Assembly (NCBI RefSeq): GCF_037381185.1
Contig: NZ_JARRQY010000010.1
Coordinates: 62,001-126,000, forward strand
DNA from: Acidihalobacter_A sp037381185
GTDB lineage: Bacteria; Pseudomonadota; Gammaproteobacteria; DSM-5130; Acidihalobacteraceae
DNA: 64,000 bases
Direction: 5' to 3'
Shown one piece after another: positions 1 to 9,270 of the stretch; position 1 is the first letter of the stretch, and each line of letters starts with the position of its first letter. Below the pieces are notes generated by a model. It was not told the origin of the DNA. It saw only the letters and a program-made list of their open reading frames with translations, and ran no database searches. The translations under genes were made by a program, and so were the position numbers.

Positions 1-47
1 GCTGGCTGGCGTAAGCCCGTCGATGAATGACCTGAGGCGGCCGTTGT

Positions 48-67
48 GCCGCGGCGCCCGCCGCGGC
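48..67. other. GC-rich hairpin at the window edge
   Basis: Two copies of the palindromic octamer GCCGCGGC (48-55 and 60-67) flank a 4-base GCCC loop and could form a very stable hairpin. There is no T-run after it, so it is not a canonical intrinsic terminator. It lies upstream of the fliC promoter and may end or insulate an upstream transcript. Nothing else is recognisable in the first 138 bases. Confidence 0.35.
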
Positions 68-138
68 TTCCGGCCGATGCCGCCCGACCGGCTCCGACTC
101 CATCCGCGAGGGGACCGGATACCGGAGCAAATTTCCCC

Positions 139-165
139 TAAAGTTTCCCCGGCGCCGGTCGATAC
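139..165 (+). promoter_or_regulatory. Sigma-28 (FliA) promoter of fliC
   Basis: The -35 element TAAAGTTT (139-146) is separated by 11 bases from a -10 element GTCGATAC (158-165). The enterobacterial FliA consensus is TAAAGTTT-N11-GCCGATAA, so the -35 matches 8/8, the -10 matches 6/8, and the spacing is exact. Transcription would start near 173 and leave a leader of about 95 bases before the fliC start at 268. FliA itself is encoded at 27754-28470. Confidence 0.9.
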
Positions 166-267
166 CATGGGCGTAGGCAGCCAAGTGAGCTGCGCTATGA
201 ATCAGGGCGGTCCGTTTGAAGGGCCGTGGAGTCACAGCTTAAGGGTATTTGTAACGGAGGTTACGTC

Positions 268-1635
268 ATGGCCCTCGTCATCAACACCAACGTTGCGTCT
301 TTGAACGCTCAGAACAACCTCAACAAGTCGCAGGGGCAGTTGGATCAGGCGCTGGCCCGTCTTTCCTCCGGTTTGCGGATCAACAGCCCCTCCGACGATC
401 CGGCCGGCTATGCGATTTCTCAGCGCATGAGCGCGCAGATCAATGGTTTCAACCAGGCGGTGCGCAATGCCAACGACGGCATTTCCTTCGCCCAGGTGGC
501 CAACGGTGCGCTCAATACCGTCACCGATTCGCTGCAGCGTATCCGTACGCTGGCGGTGCAGGCGGCCAACTCGACGAACTCGGCGCAGGACCGTCAGGCC
601 CTCAACTCCGAAGTTCAGCAGTCCATCGCGCAGGTCAACAGCACGGCGCAGGACACCCAGTTCAACGGTCAGTCCATCCTCAATGGCAGCCTCACCAGCC
701 TGGTGTTCCAGGTCGGCGCCAACGCCGGCCAGACCATCAGCGTCAACGGGTTTGACGTGCGAGGCCAGAATCTGGGCGCCGCCTATGGCGATGGTACGAG
801 CATCAACACCTCCAATCTGTCCTCCGCCAGCGGCACGATCACCATCAACAACGTGGCGGTCGACCTGAATGGTCACAACGGCTCGGTGAGTGACGTGGTG
901 GCTGCGATCAACAATGCCAGCAGCCAGAGCCAGGTCTACGCCCAGCGTGCGGACAACACCAGCGGTACGGTCGGTTACACGAATACCGGCTCCGGCACCG
1001 TCTCCATTGACGGGGTGTCCATCAACGTCGCCAGCGGTGCTACGGTTTCCGACGTGGCGGCCGCCATCAATGCCTACACCACGCAGACCGGTGTTACGGC
1101 GACGACGGGCAGCGGTACCTTGACGCTCACCGATTCCACCGGCGCCGATATCACCGTGACCGGCACCGGCGGTGTTGCGGTCGCCAGCGGCGGTACCATC
1201 ACCGCCGGCGTCGAACTCTATACCAAGATCGGTGGTTCGATCAGCGTCGGTGGTGATGCGACCACGTTGAGCAACACCGGTCTGTCCGGTAGCAGTGTCA
1301 ACTTCGGCAGCTTGACTACGCTGACTCTGAATAGTACCAACGTGCTCACCTACGCTGGAGCGAAGACTGGGATAAAGGCGATGGACTTTGCACTGAATCA
1401 GCTCAGTCGCTGGGGTGGTCAGCTCGGCGCCCTGCAGTCGCGCTTCCAGTCGACGATCTCCAACCTGCAGTCGGCCTCGCAGAATACCGAGGCAGCCCGA
1501 TCTCGCATTCAGGATGCGAACTTTGCTGCCGAAACGGCGGCATTGAGTCGGGCTCAGATCCTGCAGCAGGCGGGCGTGGCCATGGTCGCCCAGGCCAACT
1601 CCCAGCCGCAGGTGGCGCTCTCGCTGCTCAAGTAA
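268..1635 (+). CDS. fliC: Flagellin FliC, filament subunit
   Basis: A 455-residue flagellin, exported by the flagellar type III system and polymerised into the filament. The N-terminus (MALVINTNVASLNAQNNL) and the C-terminus (ending near AQANSQPQVALSLLK) are the conserved D0/D1 helices. The variable middle contains two Flagellin_IN-like beta hairpins, roughly residues 188-225 and 241-290, each with an SVSDV/TVSDV-A-AIN core. The start at 268 follows a GGAGG ribosome site at 256-260, seven bases upstream. An in-frame ATG at 226 would add 14 unconserved residues and was rejected. A FliA promoter lies at 139-165 and flaG/fliD follow. Confidence 0.97.
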   Translation: MALVINTNVASLNAQNNLNKSQGQLDQALARLSSGLRINSPSDDPAGYAISQRMSAQINGFNQAVRNANDGISFAQVANGALNTVTDSLQRIRTLAVQAANSTNSAQDRQALNSEVQQSIAQVNSTAQDTQFNGQSILNGSLTSLVFQVGANAGQTISVNGFDVRGQNLGAAYGDGTSINTSNLSSASGTITINNVAVDLNGHNGSVSDVVAAINNASSQSQVYAQRADNTSGTVGYTNTGSGTVSIDGVSINVASGATVSDVAAAINAYTTQTGVTATTGSGTLTLTDSTGADITVTGTGGVAVASGGTITAGVELYTKIGGSISVGGDATTLSNTGLSGSSVNFGSLTTLTLNSTNVLTYAGAKTGIKAMDFALNQLSRWGGQLGALQSRFQSTISNLQSASQNTEAARSRIQDANFAAETAALSRAQILQQAGVAMVAQANSQPQVALSLLK

Positions 1636-1708
1636 GCAGCCGACTAGGACAAATGCGCCAGGCTCTTCTTCTCCCGCGCGAGCGGTCAACAGCGACAGCG
1701 GCAACGGT

Positions 1709-1978
1709 TTGCCGGTGCAGGGGCAAAAAGAGACAAAAGCGGCGATGGGAAGCGCGGTTGACAAGGCGGTGGTGCAGGTGAACGATTACCTGCAGGCGCA
1801 GAATCGGAGCCTGGAGTTCAGCGTTGATAAATCCACCGGGCAAACCATCATCAAGATAGTGGATCAGGCCAACGGCAAGGTGCTGAGGCAGATTCCTCCG
1901 GAATACGTAGTCCATCTGGCGCAAACTTTGCTTGAGCACAATGGCGTACGTAGTACCGGAATCGAATTGAAAACCTGA
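1709..1978 (+). CDS. flaG: FlaG family protein
   Basis: An 89-residue protein matching the FlaG family in its C-terminal two-thirds: a stretch with SLEFSVDKSTGQTIIKIVD followed by VLRQIPPEYVVHLA. FlaG proteins sit between flagellin and cap genes in polar flagellates and affect filament length; the biochemical role is not settled. The start is uncertain: 1709 is a TTG, no ATG lies upstream in frame, and an ATG at 1745 (MGSAVDKAVVQVNDYL) is the most downstream option. It lies 73 bases after fliC and 137 bases before fliD, so cotranscription with either is possible. Confidence 0.85.
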   Translation: MPVQGQKETKAAMGSAVDKAVVQVNDYLQAQNRSLEFSVDKSTGQTIIKIVDQANGKVLRQIPPEYVVHLAQTLLEHNGVRSTGIELKT

Positions 1979-2115
1979 GGATCGAAGTTCGCGAGACTCA
2001 GGGAAGCGGTCAGCAAGGGAGCATTGTCGCCGCAGCGCATTCCGGATTCATCGGGAAACGAAGCGCCGGCAAGGTGCAAACTCAACGCTCTGATTGCGTA
2101 GGAAGGTAATCGATC

Positions 2116-3516
2116 ATGTCCGGAACAGTCAGCTCGCCAGGAATCGGTTCGGGGCTCGATATCAGCTCGATCGTTTCGAAACTGCTGCAGGCGGATTTCG
2201 GCGCCCAGCAGAACCAGATCCAGAATCGTCAGACGACGCTCAACTCCGAGTTGTCGGCGTTCGGCACGATCAACAGCCACGTTTCCTCCATCAACGACTC
2301 GCTGACCACACTGACGGATCTCAAGCAGAGTTACAGCGCTTCTTCTTCTGACCCAGGTGTGGTCAACGTGTCCACGCAGGATGGCGCGGCTCCGGGCAGT
2401 TTCAACGTCAACGTTAGCAAACTGGCCAGCGCCCAGAGCGTTGCAAGCTCAAGCTACAGCTCGCCGACCTCGACGGTCGGCACCGGGACGCTGACCTTCC
2501 AGTTCGGTAGCTACGCCAGTGGCAGCTTCGTCGCCAACAGCAGCAGTCCCGTGCAGGTCACGATCGATAGCAGCAACGACACCTTGCAGGGCGTTGCTGG
2601 TGCGATCAACGAGGCGGACTTCGGCGTGTCGGCGACCGTGGTCAACGACGGTAGCGGTTACCGCCTGGCGCTGACTTCGAAGACCGGTACGGAGAATCAG
2701 CTCAATATCACCTCGCCGGACTCCAGCCTGTCCGGGCTGACGTACGACGGCGGCAGTACCGGCATGACGGAGACGGCTACCGCCGCCGACGCTCAGCTCT
2801 CGATCAACGGTGTCTCGGTGACCTCGCAGAGCAATACCATTTCCGATGCGGTGCAGGGGGTGAGTTTCACGCTGGGAGCAACAGGCTCCTCGACCGTGAG
2901 TGTGGCGCCGGACTCGAGTGCCGTGACCAATGCGGTGCAGGCCTTCGTCAAGGCCTATAACTCCTATGCGCAAGACGTCAGCAAGTACGCCAGCTACGAT
3001 TCCAAGACCAAGACCGCCGGTGTCCTGCTTGGCGACGCCACGCTACGCGGGCTCACCAGTCAGTTGCAGAACGGCGTCGCGCAGCGTATCGCCGGTGCAC
3101 CCTCGGGGTACTCGACTCTGATGGACCTGGGCATTACCGCCAACGCCGACGGCACCTTGAGTCTTGATACCAGCAAGCTGACTTCGGCGATCGCCAGCAA
3201 TTACTCCGGCGTACTTACCGCGCTGCAGAGTGCCGGTACGCAGCTCGGCGGTGTGGTCAGCTCGATGACGGGCACCAATGGCATCATCACCGCGCGCACC
3301 GACAGCATCAATCAGCAGCTTACCGGTTTGCAGAGCCAGCTCACCGCCCTGAATGCCCGGATGCAGCAGGAGCAGCAGTCACTGTTGCAGCAATACAATG
3401 CGATGGACACGACAGTCGCCAACCTGAAAAACACGGGGAGTTATCTGACGCAGATGCTGGCGAGCCTGCCGGGAAGCAGCAGTTCGTCCGGTTCGTCCAA
3501 GTCATCAAGTTCCTGA
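2116..3516 (+). CDS. fliD: Flagellar filament cap protein FliD (HAP2)
   Basis: A 466-residue FliD, the distal cap that folds incoming flagellin. The N-terminus (MSGTVSSPGIGSGLDISSIV) is the FliD signature, followed by Flagellin_IN-type repeats with NTISDAVQGV near residue 245. The C-terminal coiled coil is rich in Q and N and contains NQQLTGLQSQLTALNARMQQ. The tail ends in a run of Ser and Gly. Length is normal for the family. A GGAAGG ribosome site at 2101-2106 fixes the ATG at 2116. fliS follows 50 bases downstream, as in Pseudomonas. Confidence 0.96.
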   Translation: MSGTVSSPGIGSGLDISSIVSKLLQADFGAQQNQIQNRQTTLNSELSAFGTINSHVSSINDSLTTLTDLKQSYSASSSDPGVVNVSTQDGAAPGSFNVNVSKLASAQSVASSSYSSPTSTVGTGTLTFQFGSYASGSFVANSSSPVQVTIDSSNDTLQGVAGAINEADFGVSATVVNDGSGYRLALTSKTGTENQLNITSPDSSLSGLTYDGGSTGMTETATAADAQLSINGVSVTSQSNTISDAVQGVSFTLGATGSSTVSVAPDSSAVTNAVQAFVKAYNSYAQDVSKYASYDSKTKTAGVLLGDATLRGLTSQLQNGVAQRIAGAPSGYSTLMDLGITANADGTLSLDTSKLTSAIASNYSGVLTALQSAGTQLGGVVSSMTGTNGIITARTDSINQQLTGLQSQLTALNARMQQEQQSLLQQYNAMDTTVANLKNTGSYLTQMLASLPGSSSSSGSSKSSSS

Positions 3517-3566
3517 GCGGCTCCGGCTGACCGGCTCAACAGACAAAATTCAAGGGCATGACGTCA

Positions 3567-3968
3567 ATGAACCAGCAAGCGATGAAGCAGTACCAGCAGG
3601 TGGGGGTGGAAGGCTCCGTTACCGATGCCGATCCGCACGTCGTCATCCAGTTGCTCATGCAGGGTGCGCTGGAACGCATTGCCAGGGCCAAAGGCGCCCT
3701 CGCCAGAGGAGATGTCGCCCTCAAGGCCAAGCTGATTCCCCAGGCGGTGCGTATCATTGATGGTCTGCGGGTGCACCTCGATCATGAACGCGGTGGGCAA
3801 ATTGCGGAAAACCTGGAATCGCTGTATGACTATATGTCGCGCCGCTTGATCGAGGCGAATGTGCAGGATGACTCCGCGGCATTGGATGAGGTGACGGCGT
3901 TGCTGGTCGAGATCAAAACGGGTTGGGATGCGATCGCGCCGGCAAGGGGCGAGGCGGGACGGGTGTGA
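3567..3968 (+). CDS. fliS: Flagellin export chaperone FliS
   Basis: A 133-residue FliS, the cytoplasmic chaperone that wraps the flagellin C-terminus before export. Recognised from AMKQYQQVGVEGSVTDADPH, then VIQLLMQGALERIARAKGAL and the ESLYDYMSRRLIEAN block, all typical of FliS. The ATG at 3567 has an AAGGG site ten bases upstream; the ATG at 3558 is too close to the same site, so I chose 3567. Its last codons overlap the GTG of the next gene, indicating coupled translation. Confidence 0.95.
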   Translation: MNQQAMKQYQQVGVEGSVTDADPHVVIQLLMQGALERIARAKGALARGDVALKAKLIPQAVRIIDGLRVHLDHERGGQIAENLESLYDYMSRRLIEANVQDDSAALDEVTALLVEIKTGWDAIAPARGEAGRV

Positions 3969-4297
3969 ACGACGGGCAGTCGACGCGCGTGGAACGGCTT
4001 GCGGCTCTGGTGGACGAGAGTCGGGGGCTGCTCGAACAGGCGCAGAGCACCTCTGACTGGGAGGCGCTGATGGCGCGTGAGTCGCATCTGCGCGCGCGCC
4101 TAGCAGGACTGCTTGCCGCGTCGGTAGGAGACCATGAGCTGACTGCGGTGCGTATCGCTTTGCAGGAACTGCTTGCGCTCAATCAGCAGACCGTACAGGC
4201 GGTTGAGGCGCGCAAGGCGGACGCATTCCGTGGTTTGAAGCACACTGCGCTGGTGCGCCGTGCGGCCAAGGCTTATGGGCACGCCGCCAGCGCGTAG
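3965..4297 (+). CDS. FliT-like flagellar chaperone candidate
   Basis: A 110-residue small alpha-helical protein starting at a GTG that overlaps the fliS stop codon (GTGTGA). It is dominated by charged, Leu/Ala-rich heptads (RVERLAALVDESRGLLEQAQ; ELLALNQQTVQAVEARKADA). Position directly after fliS and the all-helical composition fit FliT, the FliD chaperone, but FliT sequences are poorly conserved and I see no diagnostic motif. Assignment rests mainly on synteny. An upstream ATG at 3923 would lie inside fliS and adds Gly/Arg-rich residues not expected here. Confidence 0.7.
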   Translation: MNDGQSTRVERLAALVDESRGLLEQAQSTSDWEALMARESHLRARLAGLLAASVGDHELTAVRIALQELLALNQQTVQAVEARKADAFRGLKHTALVRRAAKAYGHAASA

Positions 4298-4378
4298 CTG
4301 CGGTTGATAGAGCGCCGGGCCATTTTTTGTAAAGGCCATATGCTTTTTCCATAACGAAGTTCGGCTATTCTTCCCCAT

Positions 4379-4948
4379 ATGGATACTCCGGACACGACTC
4401 TCGGTGATCGCATCGTTTTTCATGGCGATCTTCCGATAACCTGGCGGCCTGTGGAGCACGACCCGAGCCGGGCCAAGCTGGCGGAGCTGAACGAGAGCAA
4501 TGGCTCGCTGTTGCGGCTGTTCTCCGTGCTCGATGAGCACCTTTCCGACCCCCCCGATGGCAGTCCCGAAATCCAGCAGGCTTTCGTTCGGCTCGATGCG
4601 AAATTGAATCTGGTGCTGGACCTGGTCGGTGAAGTGCTGGCGCGGCAGCTGCAGCTGCCGTCTCTCCATCAGATCGCTTTGTCCGAATTGGGCGTCCACT
4701 GGCTGGAGCCCAAACCCGAGGCGCTTCCGGCGCGTGCGGGTCAGAAAGCCTATGTCGATTTGTACCTCAAGCCCACCTTTCCACGGCCACTGAAATTTTT
4801 CGTACAACTGGGTGTGAGCGGGCGTACGGAGAAAGGGGTGCGTTTCTCCGCGAAATTCCTTGGCGTGGGCGAAGAAGTGCAGGACGGGCTCGCCAAACTC
4901 ATCTTCCGTCAACATCGCCGCATGGTCGCGAGTCAGCGTGGCGCGTGA
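4379..4948 (+). CDS. PilZ-domain-like protein between fliS/fliT and fleQ
   Basis: A 189-residue cytoplasmic protein without signal or membrane segments. The N-terminal half is helical and acidic; the C-terminal half resembles a degenerate PilZ beta-barrel, ending with the LIFRQHRRM stretch typical of the last PilZ helix. The canonical RxxxR and (D/N)xSxxG cyclic-di-GMP residues are not evident, so it may not bind the nucleotide. Proteins of this kind occur at this place in many polar flagellates. The start ATG at 4379 has no clear ribosome site; I see no better alternative in frame. Confidence 0.65.
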   Translation: MDTPDTTLGDRIVFHGDLPITWRPVEHDPSRAKLAELNESNGSLLRLFSVLDEHLSDPPDGSPEIQQAFVRLDAKLNLVLDLVGEVLARQLQLPSLHQIALSELGVHWLEPKPEALPARAGQKAYVDLYLKPTFPRPLKFFVQLGVSGRTEKGVRFSAKFLGVGEEVQDGLAKLIFRQHRRMVASQRGA

Positions 4949-4992
4949 ATCTTGACGCTACCGTGACAGCTATCGTTTTTTACGCTGGTATT

Positions 4993-5021
4993 TTGACATC
5001 GCTGTCGGCCTGATGCATGCT
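4993..5021 (+). promoter_or_regulatory. Possible sigma-70 promoter upstream of fleQ
   Basis: A perfect -35 hexamer TTGACA at 4993-4998 lies in the 223-base gap before fleQ. At 17 bases spacing the -10 region reads CATGCT, which matches TATAAT at only three positions. fleQ heads the flagellar cascade and is expected to need a vegetative promoter, so the location is sensible. The -10 is weak and the call is tentative. Confidence 0.4.
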
Positions 5022-5171
5022 TGCGGCAACTGTCGCTGATTGGCGACAGCTTGCGGGCGGATGTTCGAGCGGCGGCGCATAGCGCATGTGGCAGCCGGCT
5101 GCAGGCAAGTGCCAGGCGTGCCTGGAAGGCGTCGGGTTCAGTTGATTTCTGAACAATTTAAGAACAAAGCG

Positions 5172-6578
5172 ATGACGAGTGCAGCAGAATCTATATCAGC
5201 GGCTGGCGATATGCCTCTGGCTGTGATCGCCGAGCCTGACAGCACGCGCGCCGGGCAGCTTCAGACGGTGCTCGAGTTCCTGGGTTACCGCGTCGAACCG
5301 CTGGCCAGCGGCGTCGGAGATGCTGCCGTGGTGCTGGTCAGTACGTTGGATGGCACCGATGCGTTGCGGCGGCTCATGGAGTCGCAGCCCGCCGGCCTAT
5401 CCTCGCTGCCCCTGCTGATTCTAGGGCCGACCGAGCCGGAGGAGGCCGCGGTCGACAGGCTCGATTGGCCGCTGAGTGCGGGTGAGTTCATTTTGGCGTT
5501 GGAGCGCGTACGTGCCGGCTTTGTCTCCTCCCGCCCTCATGTGGCGGTGCAGGAAATTCCCCAGCTCGCGCGCGTGCTGGTCGGTCGAGGTGTGGCCATG
5601 CAGCGGCTCAGGAGACTGATCGAGCAGGTGTCGAAGTCAGATGCCACCGTCTTGATTCAGGGTGAGACCGGCACCGGCAAGGAAGTTGTCGCCTCGGCGG
5701 TTCATTACCTTTCTCCGCGACGTGATCAACCGTTCGTAGCGGTCAATTGCGGCGCCATTCCCGCCGATCTGCTCGAGAGCGAGTTGTTCGGCCACGAAAA
5801 AGGGGCGTTTACCGGTGCGATCACCGCGCGCCAGGGACGCTTCGAACTGGCGCAGGGCGGAACGCTGTTCTTGGACGAGATCGGCGATATGCCTCTGCCC
5901 ATGCAGGTGAAACTGTTACGTGTGTTGCAGGAGCGCAGTTTCGAACGCGTCGGCAGCAACAAGAGCATCGCGGTTGACGTGCGGGTGATCGCCGCGACGC
6001 ATCGTGATCTTGAGGCGGAGATTGCCGCCGGACGTTTCCGTGAAGATCTCTATTACCGCCTGAACGTATTTCCTCTCGACGTGCCGCCGTTGCGTGAACG
6101 CTGCGAGGATATCCCCGTGCTGGCCGAACACCTGTCCGCGCGCCTGGAACGAGAGGGGCGGGAGGGGGTGCGCCTGTCGCCCGGGGTGTTGGAAGCGCTG
6201 CGGCGCTACGACTGGCCCGGCAATGTACGGGAACTGGCCAATCTGATCGAGCGCCTGTCGATTCTGGTGCCCAATGGTGTTGCCGAAGTGGCCGATCTGC
6301 CGCATCGCGTGCTCGATCGCATCGGTATCGCACCGATAACGCAGGCTCCGACGGAAACGGTCGAAAGCGCTGGGCTTGTCGCCGGCCTGCCGGAAGGCGG
6401 TATCGATCTGCGTGACTATCTCGGGCAGCTTGAGGTGTCGTTTATCCGCCAGGCGCTCGAAGAGGCAGGCGGGATCGTGGCGCATGCCGCGGAGCGCCTG
6501 TGCATGCGGCGCACCACCTTGGTCGAGAAGATGCGCAAGTACGGTATCCAGCGCTCGGACGAGCCGGCCGAGGCATGA
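5172..6578 (+). CDS. fleQ: Flagellar master regulator FleQ (sigma-54 enhancer-binding protein)
   Basis: A 468-residue NtrC-family activator. Residues about 15-125 form a receiver-like domain without a usable phospho-acceptor, as in FleQ. The AAA+ domain has Walker A GETGTGKE near 164-171, the sigma-54 contact loop GAFTGA at 211-216 and GGTLFLDEIGDM (Walker B). A Fis-type helix-turn-helix (HAAERLCMRRTTLVEKMRKY) closes the protein. In Pseudomonas, FleQ activates fliE, fliL, fleSR and other class II genes and is inhibited by FlhG (26861-27751) and cyclic-di-GMP. The ATG at 5172 precedes MTSAAES; the longer in-frame extension upstream from 5040 is not FleQ-like. Confidence 0.95.
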   Translation: MTSAAESISAAGDMPLAVIAEPDSTRAGQLQTVLEFLGYRVEPLASGVGDAAVVLVSTLDGTDALRRLMESQPAGLSSLPLLILGPTEPEEAAVDRLDWPLSAGEFILALERVRAGFVSSRPHVAVQEIPQLARVLVGRGVAMQRLRRLIEQVSKSDATVLIQGETGTGKEVVASAVHYLSPRRDQPFVAVNCGAIPADLLESELFGHEKGAFTGAITARQGRFELAQGGTLFLDEIGDMPLPMQVKLLRVLQERSFERVGSNKSIAVDVRVIAATHRDLEAEIAAGRFREDLYYRLNVFPLDVPPLRERCEDIPVLAEHLSARLEREGREGVRLSPGVLEALRRYDWPGNVRELANLIERLSILVPNGVAEVADLPHRVLDRIGIAPITQAPTETVESAGLVAGLPEGGIDLRDYLGQLEVSFIRQALEEAGGIVAHAAERLCMRRTTLVEKMRKYGIQRSDEPAEA

Positions 6579-6621
6579 AAGGTGGGTTGAGCTGCCGGTG
6601 ATAGTGCGTACGGAGGATGCG

Positions 6622-7857
6622 ATGAGCGAGAGCACGCCGTCACAGTCGCCGCCTTCGGAGAATTCGGCGGATGCCCGGGAGCGGGCGCTGGCCGACGCGT
6701 TTGCGGCATTCAATAAGCTGTCGGAGGATCTGGCGAAATCCTACCGGGAACTGGAACTGCGGGTCGAGCAGCTCAGTGAGGAGTTGGCGGCGGCGCGCTC
6801 CGAACGCCTTGTGCAACTGGCCGAGAAGGAACGTCTCGCGAATCGTCTGAGCCAGTTGCTCGAGGCCTTGCCGGGTGCGGTCATCGTGACCGATGCCGAG
6901 GGCGTGGTGCACGAAGCCAATCCGGCTGCACTCGAATTCATGGGGAAACCGCTGCTAGGCGAACGTTGGGTCGACGTGGCGAAGACGCGTTTCGTCGGCG
7001 GTGTTGCCGAGGGTGGCGAAGTACGCCTCACCGACGGGCGACGCCTCAGTTTCACGGCGCGCGCTTTGGGCTCGGAGCCAGGCCAGATTCTGCTGCTGCA
7101 GGACGTGACGGAGGCGCGTACGCTGCAGGAGCAACTCGATCGTCATCGGCGTCTGGCGGCAATGGGTGAAATGGTCGCCGGACTTGCGCATCAGATCCGC
7201 ACGCCGCTCTCGTCGGTGTTGCTTTATCTATCGCATCTGGAGCGCAAGCGCCTGGGCGATCGGCAGCGCGAACGCGTCGTGGAGCGTATTCGCGGCCGGG
7301 TTCTCCACCTGGAGGGTATGGTCGGCGACATGCTGCAGTTTGCGCGTGGGGGGACTGCCGAGCTGGTGCCCTGTAGACTGGATGCGCTGGTTTCGGAGTT
7401 CGAGGAACTGGTTGCCGTATCGCTGGCCGAGCGCGCCGCGAGCCTCGAGGTCAGTTGGGAGAGCGAAGAGCTGCGCGAGGCCTCGGTGTCCTGTCAGCGT
7501 GCCCCTCTGGCCGGCGCCTTGTTGAATCTGGCCACCAACGCGTTGCGCGCCGGGGGGCAGGATGTACGGCTATGGCTGCAGATATGGCGCCCGAGGCTGG
7601 ACTCGATCGCCCTGAGTCTCGAGGACAGCGGGCCGGGTATCGATGCCGAAATCGCCGAGCGGATATTCGAACCGTTCTTCACCACGGATACGCAGGGAAC
7701 CGGGCTGGGGTTGCCGGTTGTCCGTGCCGTCATGGATGCGCATGGTGGTGAGGTGGTACTGGAGTCGCCGTCGAAACTGCGCGGCGCGCGTTTCAGCTTG
7801 CGCCTGCCGGCCGGAACGTCAGGGACTGATGAGCGGGCATCCGGCGCTGACGGTTAG
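6622..7857 (+). CDS. fleS: Flagellar sensor histidine kinase FleS
   Basis: A 411-residue soluble kinase. An N-terminal coiled coil (about residues 20-75) leads to a PAS domain (about 76-165), a HisKA dimerisation domain with the phospho-acceptor His190 in GLAHQIRTPLSS, and an HATPase domain with DSGPGIDAEIAERIFEPFFT and GTGLGLPVV. HQIRTP in place of HEIRTP is normal for FleS. No membrane segments, so the signal is internal. A CGGAGG ribosome site at 6611-6616 supports the ATG at 6622. It lies 43 bases after fleQ and 72 bases before its partner fleR. I found no GG-N10-GC sigma-54 site in the short fleQ-fleS gap. Confidence 0.94.
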   Translation: MSESTPSQSPPSENSADARERALADAFAAFNKLSEDLAKSYRELELRVEQLSEELAAARSERLVQLAEKERLANRLSQLLEALPGAVIVTDAEGVVHEANPAALEFMGKPLLGERWVDVAKTRFVGGVAEGGEVRLTDGRRLSFTARALGSEPGQILLLQDVTEARTLQEQLDRHRRLAAMGEMVAGLAHQIRTPLSSVLLYLSHLERKRLGDRQRERVVERIRGRVLHLEGMVGDMLQFARGGTAELVPCRLDALVSEFEELVAVSLAERAASLEVSWESEELREASVSCQRAPLAGALLNLATNALRAGGQDVRLWLQIWRPRLDSIALSLEDSGPGIDAEIAERIFEPFFTTDTQGTGLGLPVVRAVMDAHGGEVVLESPSKLRGARFSLRLPAGTSGTDERASGADG

Positions 7858-7929
7858 TGGAGTCCGGCGCGGAGTATGTCCGCGGGGTGGATGGTCGGCT
7901 TTTATGGCGGATTTGGAGGACAAGGACTT

Positions 7930-9270
7930 ATGGGCGAGCGGCTGGCCGTACTCATCGTGGAGGACGACCTGAGTCTGCGTGAGGCGCTTTGCGACACGCT
8001 CGATATGGCGGGTTTTGAAACCCTGGCCGCTGCGGATGGCAGCGAAGCGTTGACGATCATGGCTCGGGAGGATGTCGGCATGGTCGTGGCCGACGTGCAG
8101 ATGGCGCCGATGGATGGGCACGCGCTGCTGCGGCGGGTCAAGGCCGAGTATGGCGAGGTGCCGGTGGTGATGATGACGGCCTACGGCACGATACAGAAAG
8201 CGGTTGACGCCATGCGTGACGGCGCCGCCGACTACCTGGTCAAACCGTTCGAGGCCTCGGTACTGGTCGAGGTCGTCAGCCGCCTGTTGCCCGAGGAGGT
8301 CGATGATGGCGAGTTGATCGCTGCAGACCCCCGGACCCAGGAAGTGGCGGCGTTGGCGGCACGGGTGGCCGCATCGGAGGCGACGGTGATGATCACCGGG
8401 CCATCGGGTAGTGGTAAAGAGGTGTTTGCGCGCTATATCCACGCTCATTCGGCGCGCGTCCAGGGGCCGTTCATCGCCATCAACTGCGCGGCGATCCCCG
8501 AACAGATGCTCGAGGCGATGCTGTTCGGCTACGAGAAGGGAGCGTTCACGGGGGCGCACGAGGGCCGGCCGGGCAAGTTCGAGCAGGCCCAAGGCGGAAC
8601 CCTGCTGCTCGACGAAATATCGGAGATGGACCTTGGACTGCAGTCCAAGCTGCTGCGCGTGCTGCAGGAGCGTGAGGTGGAGCGTCTGGGAGGGCGCAAT
8701 CCGGTAGCGTTGAACGTACGGGTTCTGGCGACCTCGAATCGCAATCTGCGTGAGGAGGTGACGGCCGGACGCTTCCGCGAGGACCTGTTCTACCGTCTCA
8801 ACGTGTTCCCGCTGCATTTGCCGCCGTTGGCGGAGCGCCGCGGCGATATTCTGCCGTTGGCGCGACGTCTGTTGGTTAGGCACACCAAGGGTAGCGTCTC
8901 GCTGTCGCCGGACGCCGAGCAAAGGCTGCTGGGGCATGCGTGGACGGGCAACGTGCGTGAACTGGACAACGTCATCCAGCGCGCCGCAATTCTACGCAGC
9001 GGCGACGAGATTCAGGCGCGCGATATTTATTTTGAGGAAATCGGCGTCGGGTCTGTGACGCAAGATCCAGTCGAGTCGGCCTCTGCGGATGCTTCCGAGA
9101 CCGCTCTAGGGGCGGATTTGCGTCGCCGCGAGAGCGAACTGATCATCGAAACCTTGCGGGCGGTGAACGGCAATCGCAAGCTTGTCGCCGAACGGTTGGG
9201 CATCAGTCCGCGTACGTTGCGCTATAAATTAGCGAGGCTCCGCGAGGCAGGGGTTGCCATCCCGGAGTGA
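7930..9270 (+). CDS. fleR: Flagellar response regulator FleR (sigma-54 activator)
   Basis: A 446-residue response regulator: receiver domain (VLIVEDD, phospho-acceptor Asp55 in VVADVQM), sigma-54 AAA+ domain with GPSGSGKE, GYEKGAFTGA and LLLDEISEM, then a Fis-type helix-turn-helix (LVAERLGISPRTLRYKLARL). Phosphorylated by FleS, it is expected to activate class III basal-body, hook and late structural genes. The ATG at 7930 follows GGAGGA at 7915-7920; an ATG at 7876 would add 18 residues without a ribosome site. The stop codon (9268-9270) is immediately followed by the sigma-54 promoter of fliE. Confidence 0.95.
   Translation: MGERLAVLIVEDDLSLREALCDTLDMAGFETLAAADGSEALTIMAREDVGMVVADVQMAPMDGHALLRRVKAEYGEVPVVMMTAYGTIQKAVDAMRDGAADYLVKPFEASVLVEVVSRLLPEEVDDGELIAADPRTQEVAALAARVAASEATVMITGPSGSGKEVFARYIHAHSARVQGPFIAINCAAIPEQMLEAMLFGYEKGAFTGAHEGRPGKFEQAQGGTLLLDEISEMDLGLQSKLLRVLQEREVERLGGRNPVALNVRVLATSNRNLREEVTAGRFREDLFYRLNVFPLHLPPLAERRGDILPLARRLLVRHTKGSVSLSPDAEQRLLGHAWTGNVRELDNVIQRAAILRSGDEIQARDIYFEEIGVGSVTQDPVESASADASETALGADLRRRESELIIETLRAVNGNRKLVAERLGISPRTLRYKLARLREAGVAIPE

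Noticed and set aside
232..1764. Long minus-strand reading frame opposite fliC (510 codons)
   Set aside because: Antisense shadow of a repetitive GC-rich coding gene; no domain and no ribosome site.
6579..6621. Sigma-54 promoter directly before fleS
   Set aside because: Checked each GG in 6540-6622; none is followed by GC at exactly ten bases.
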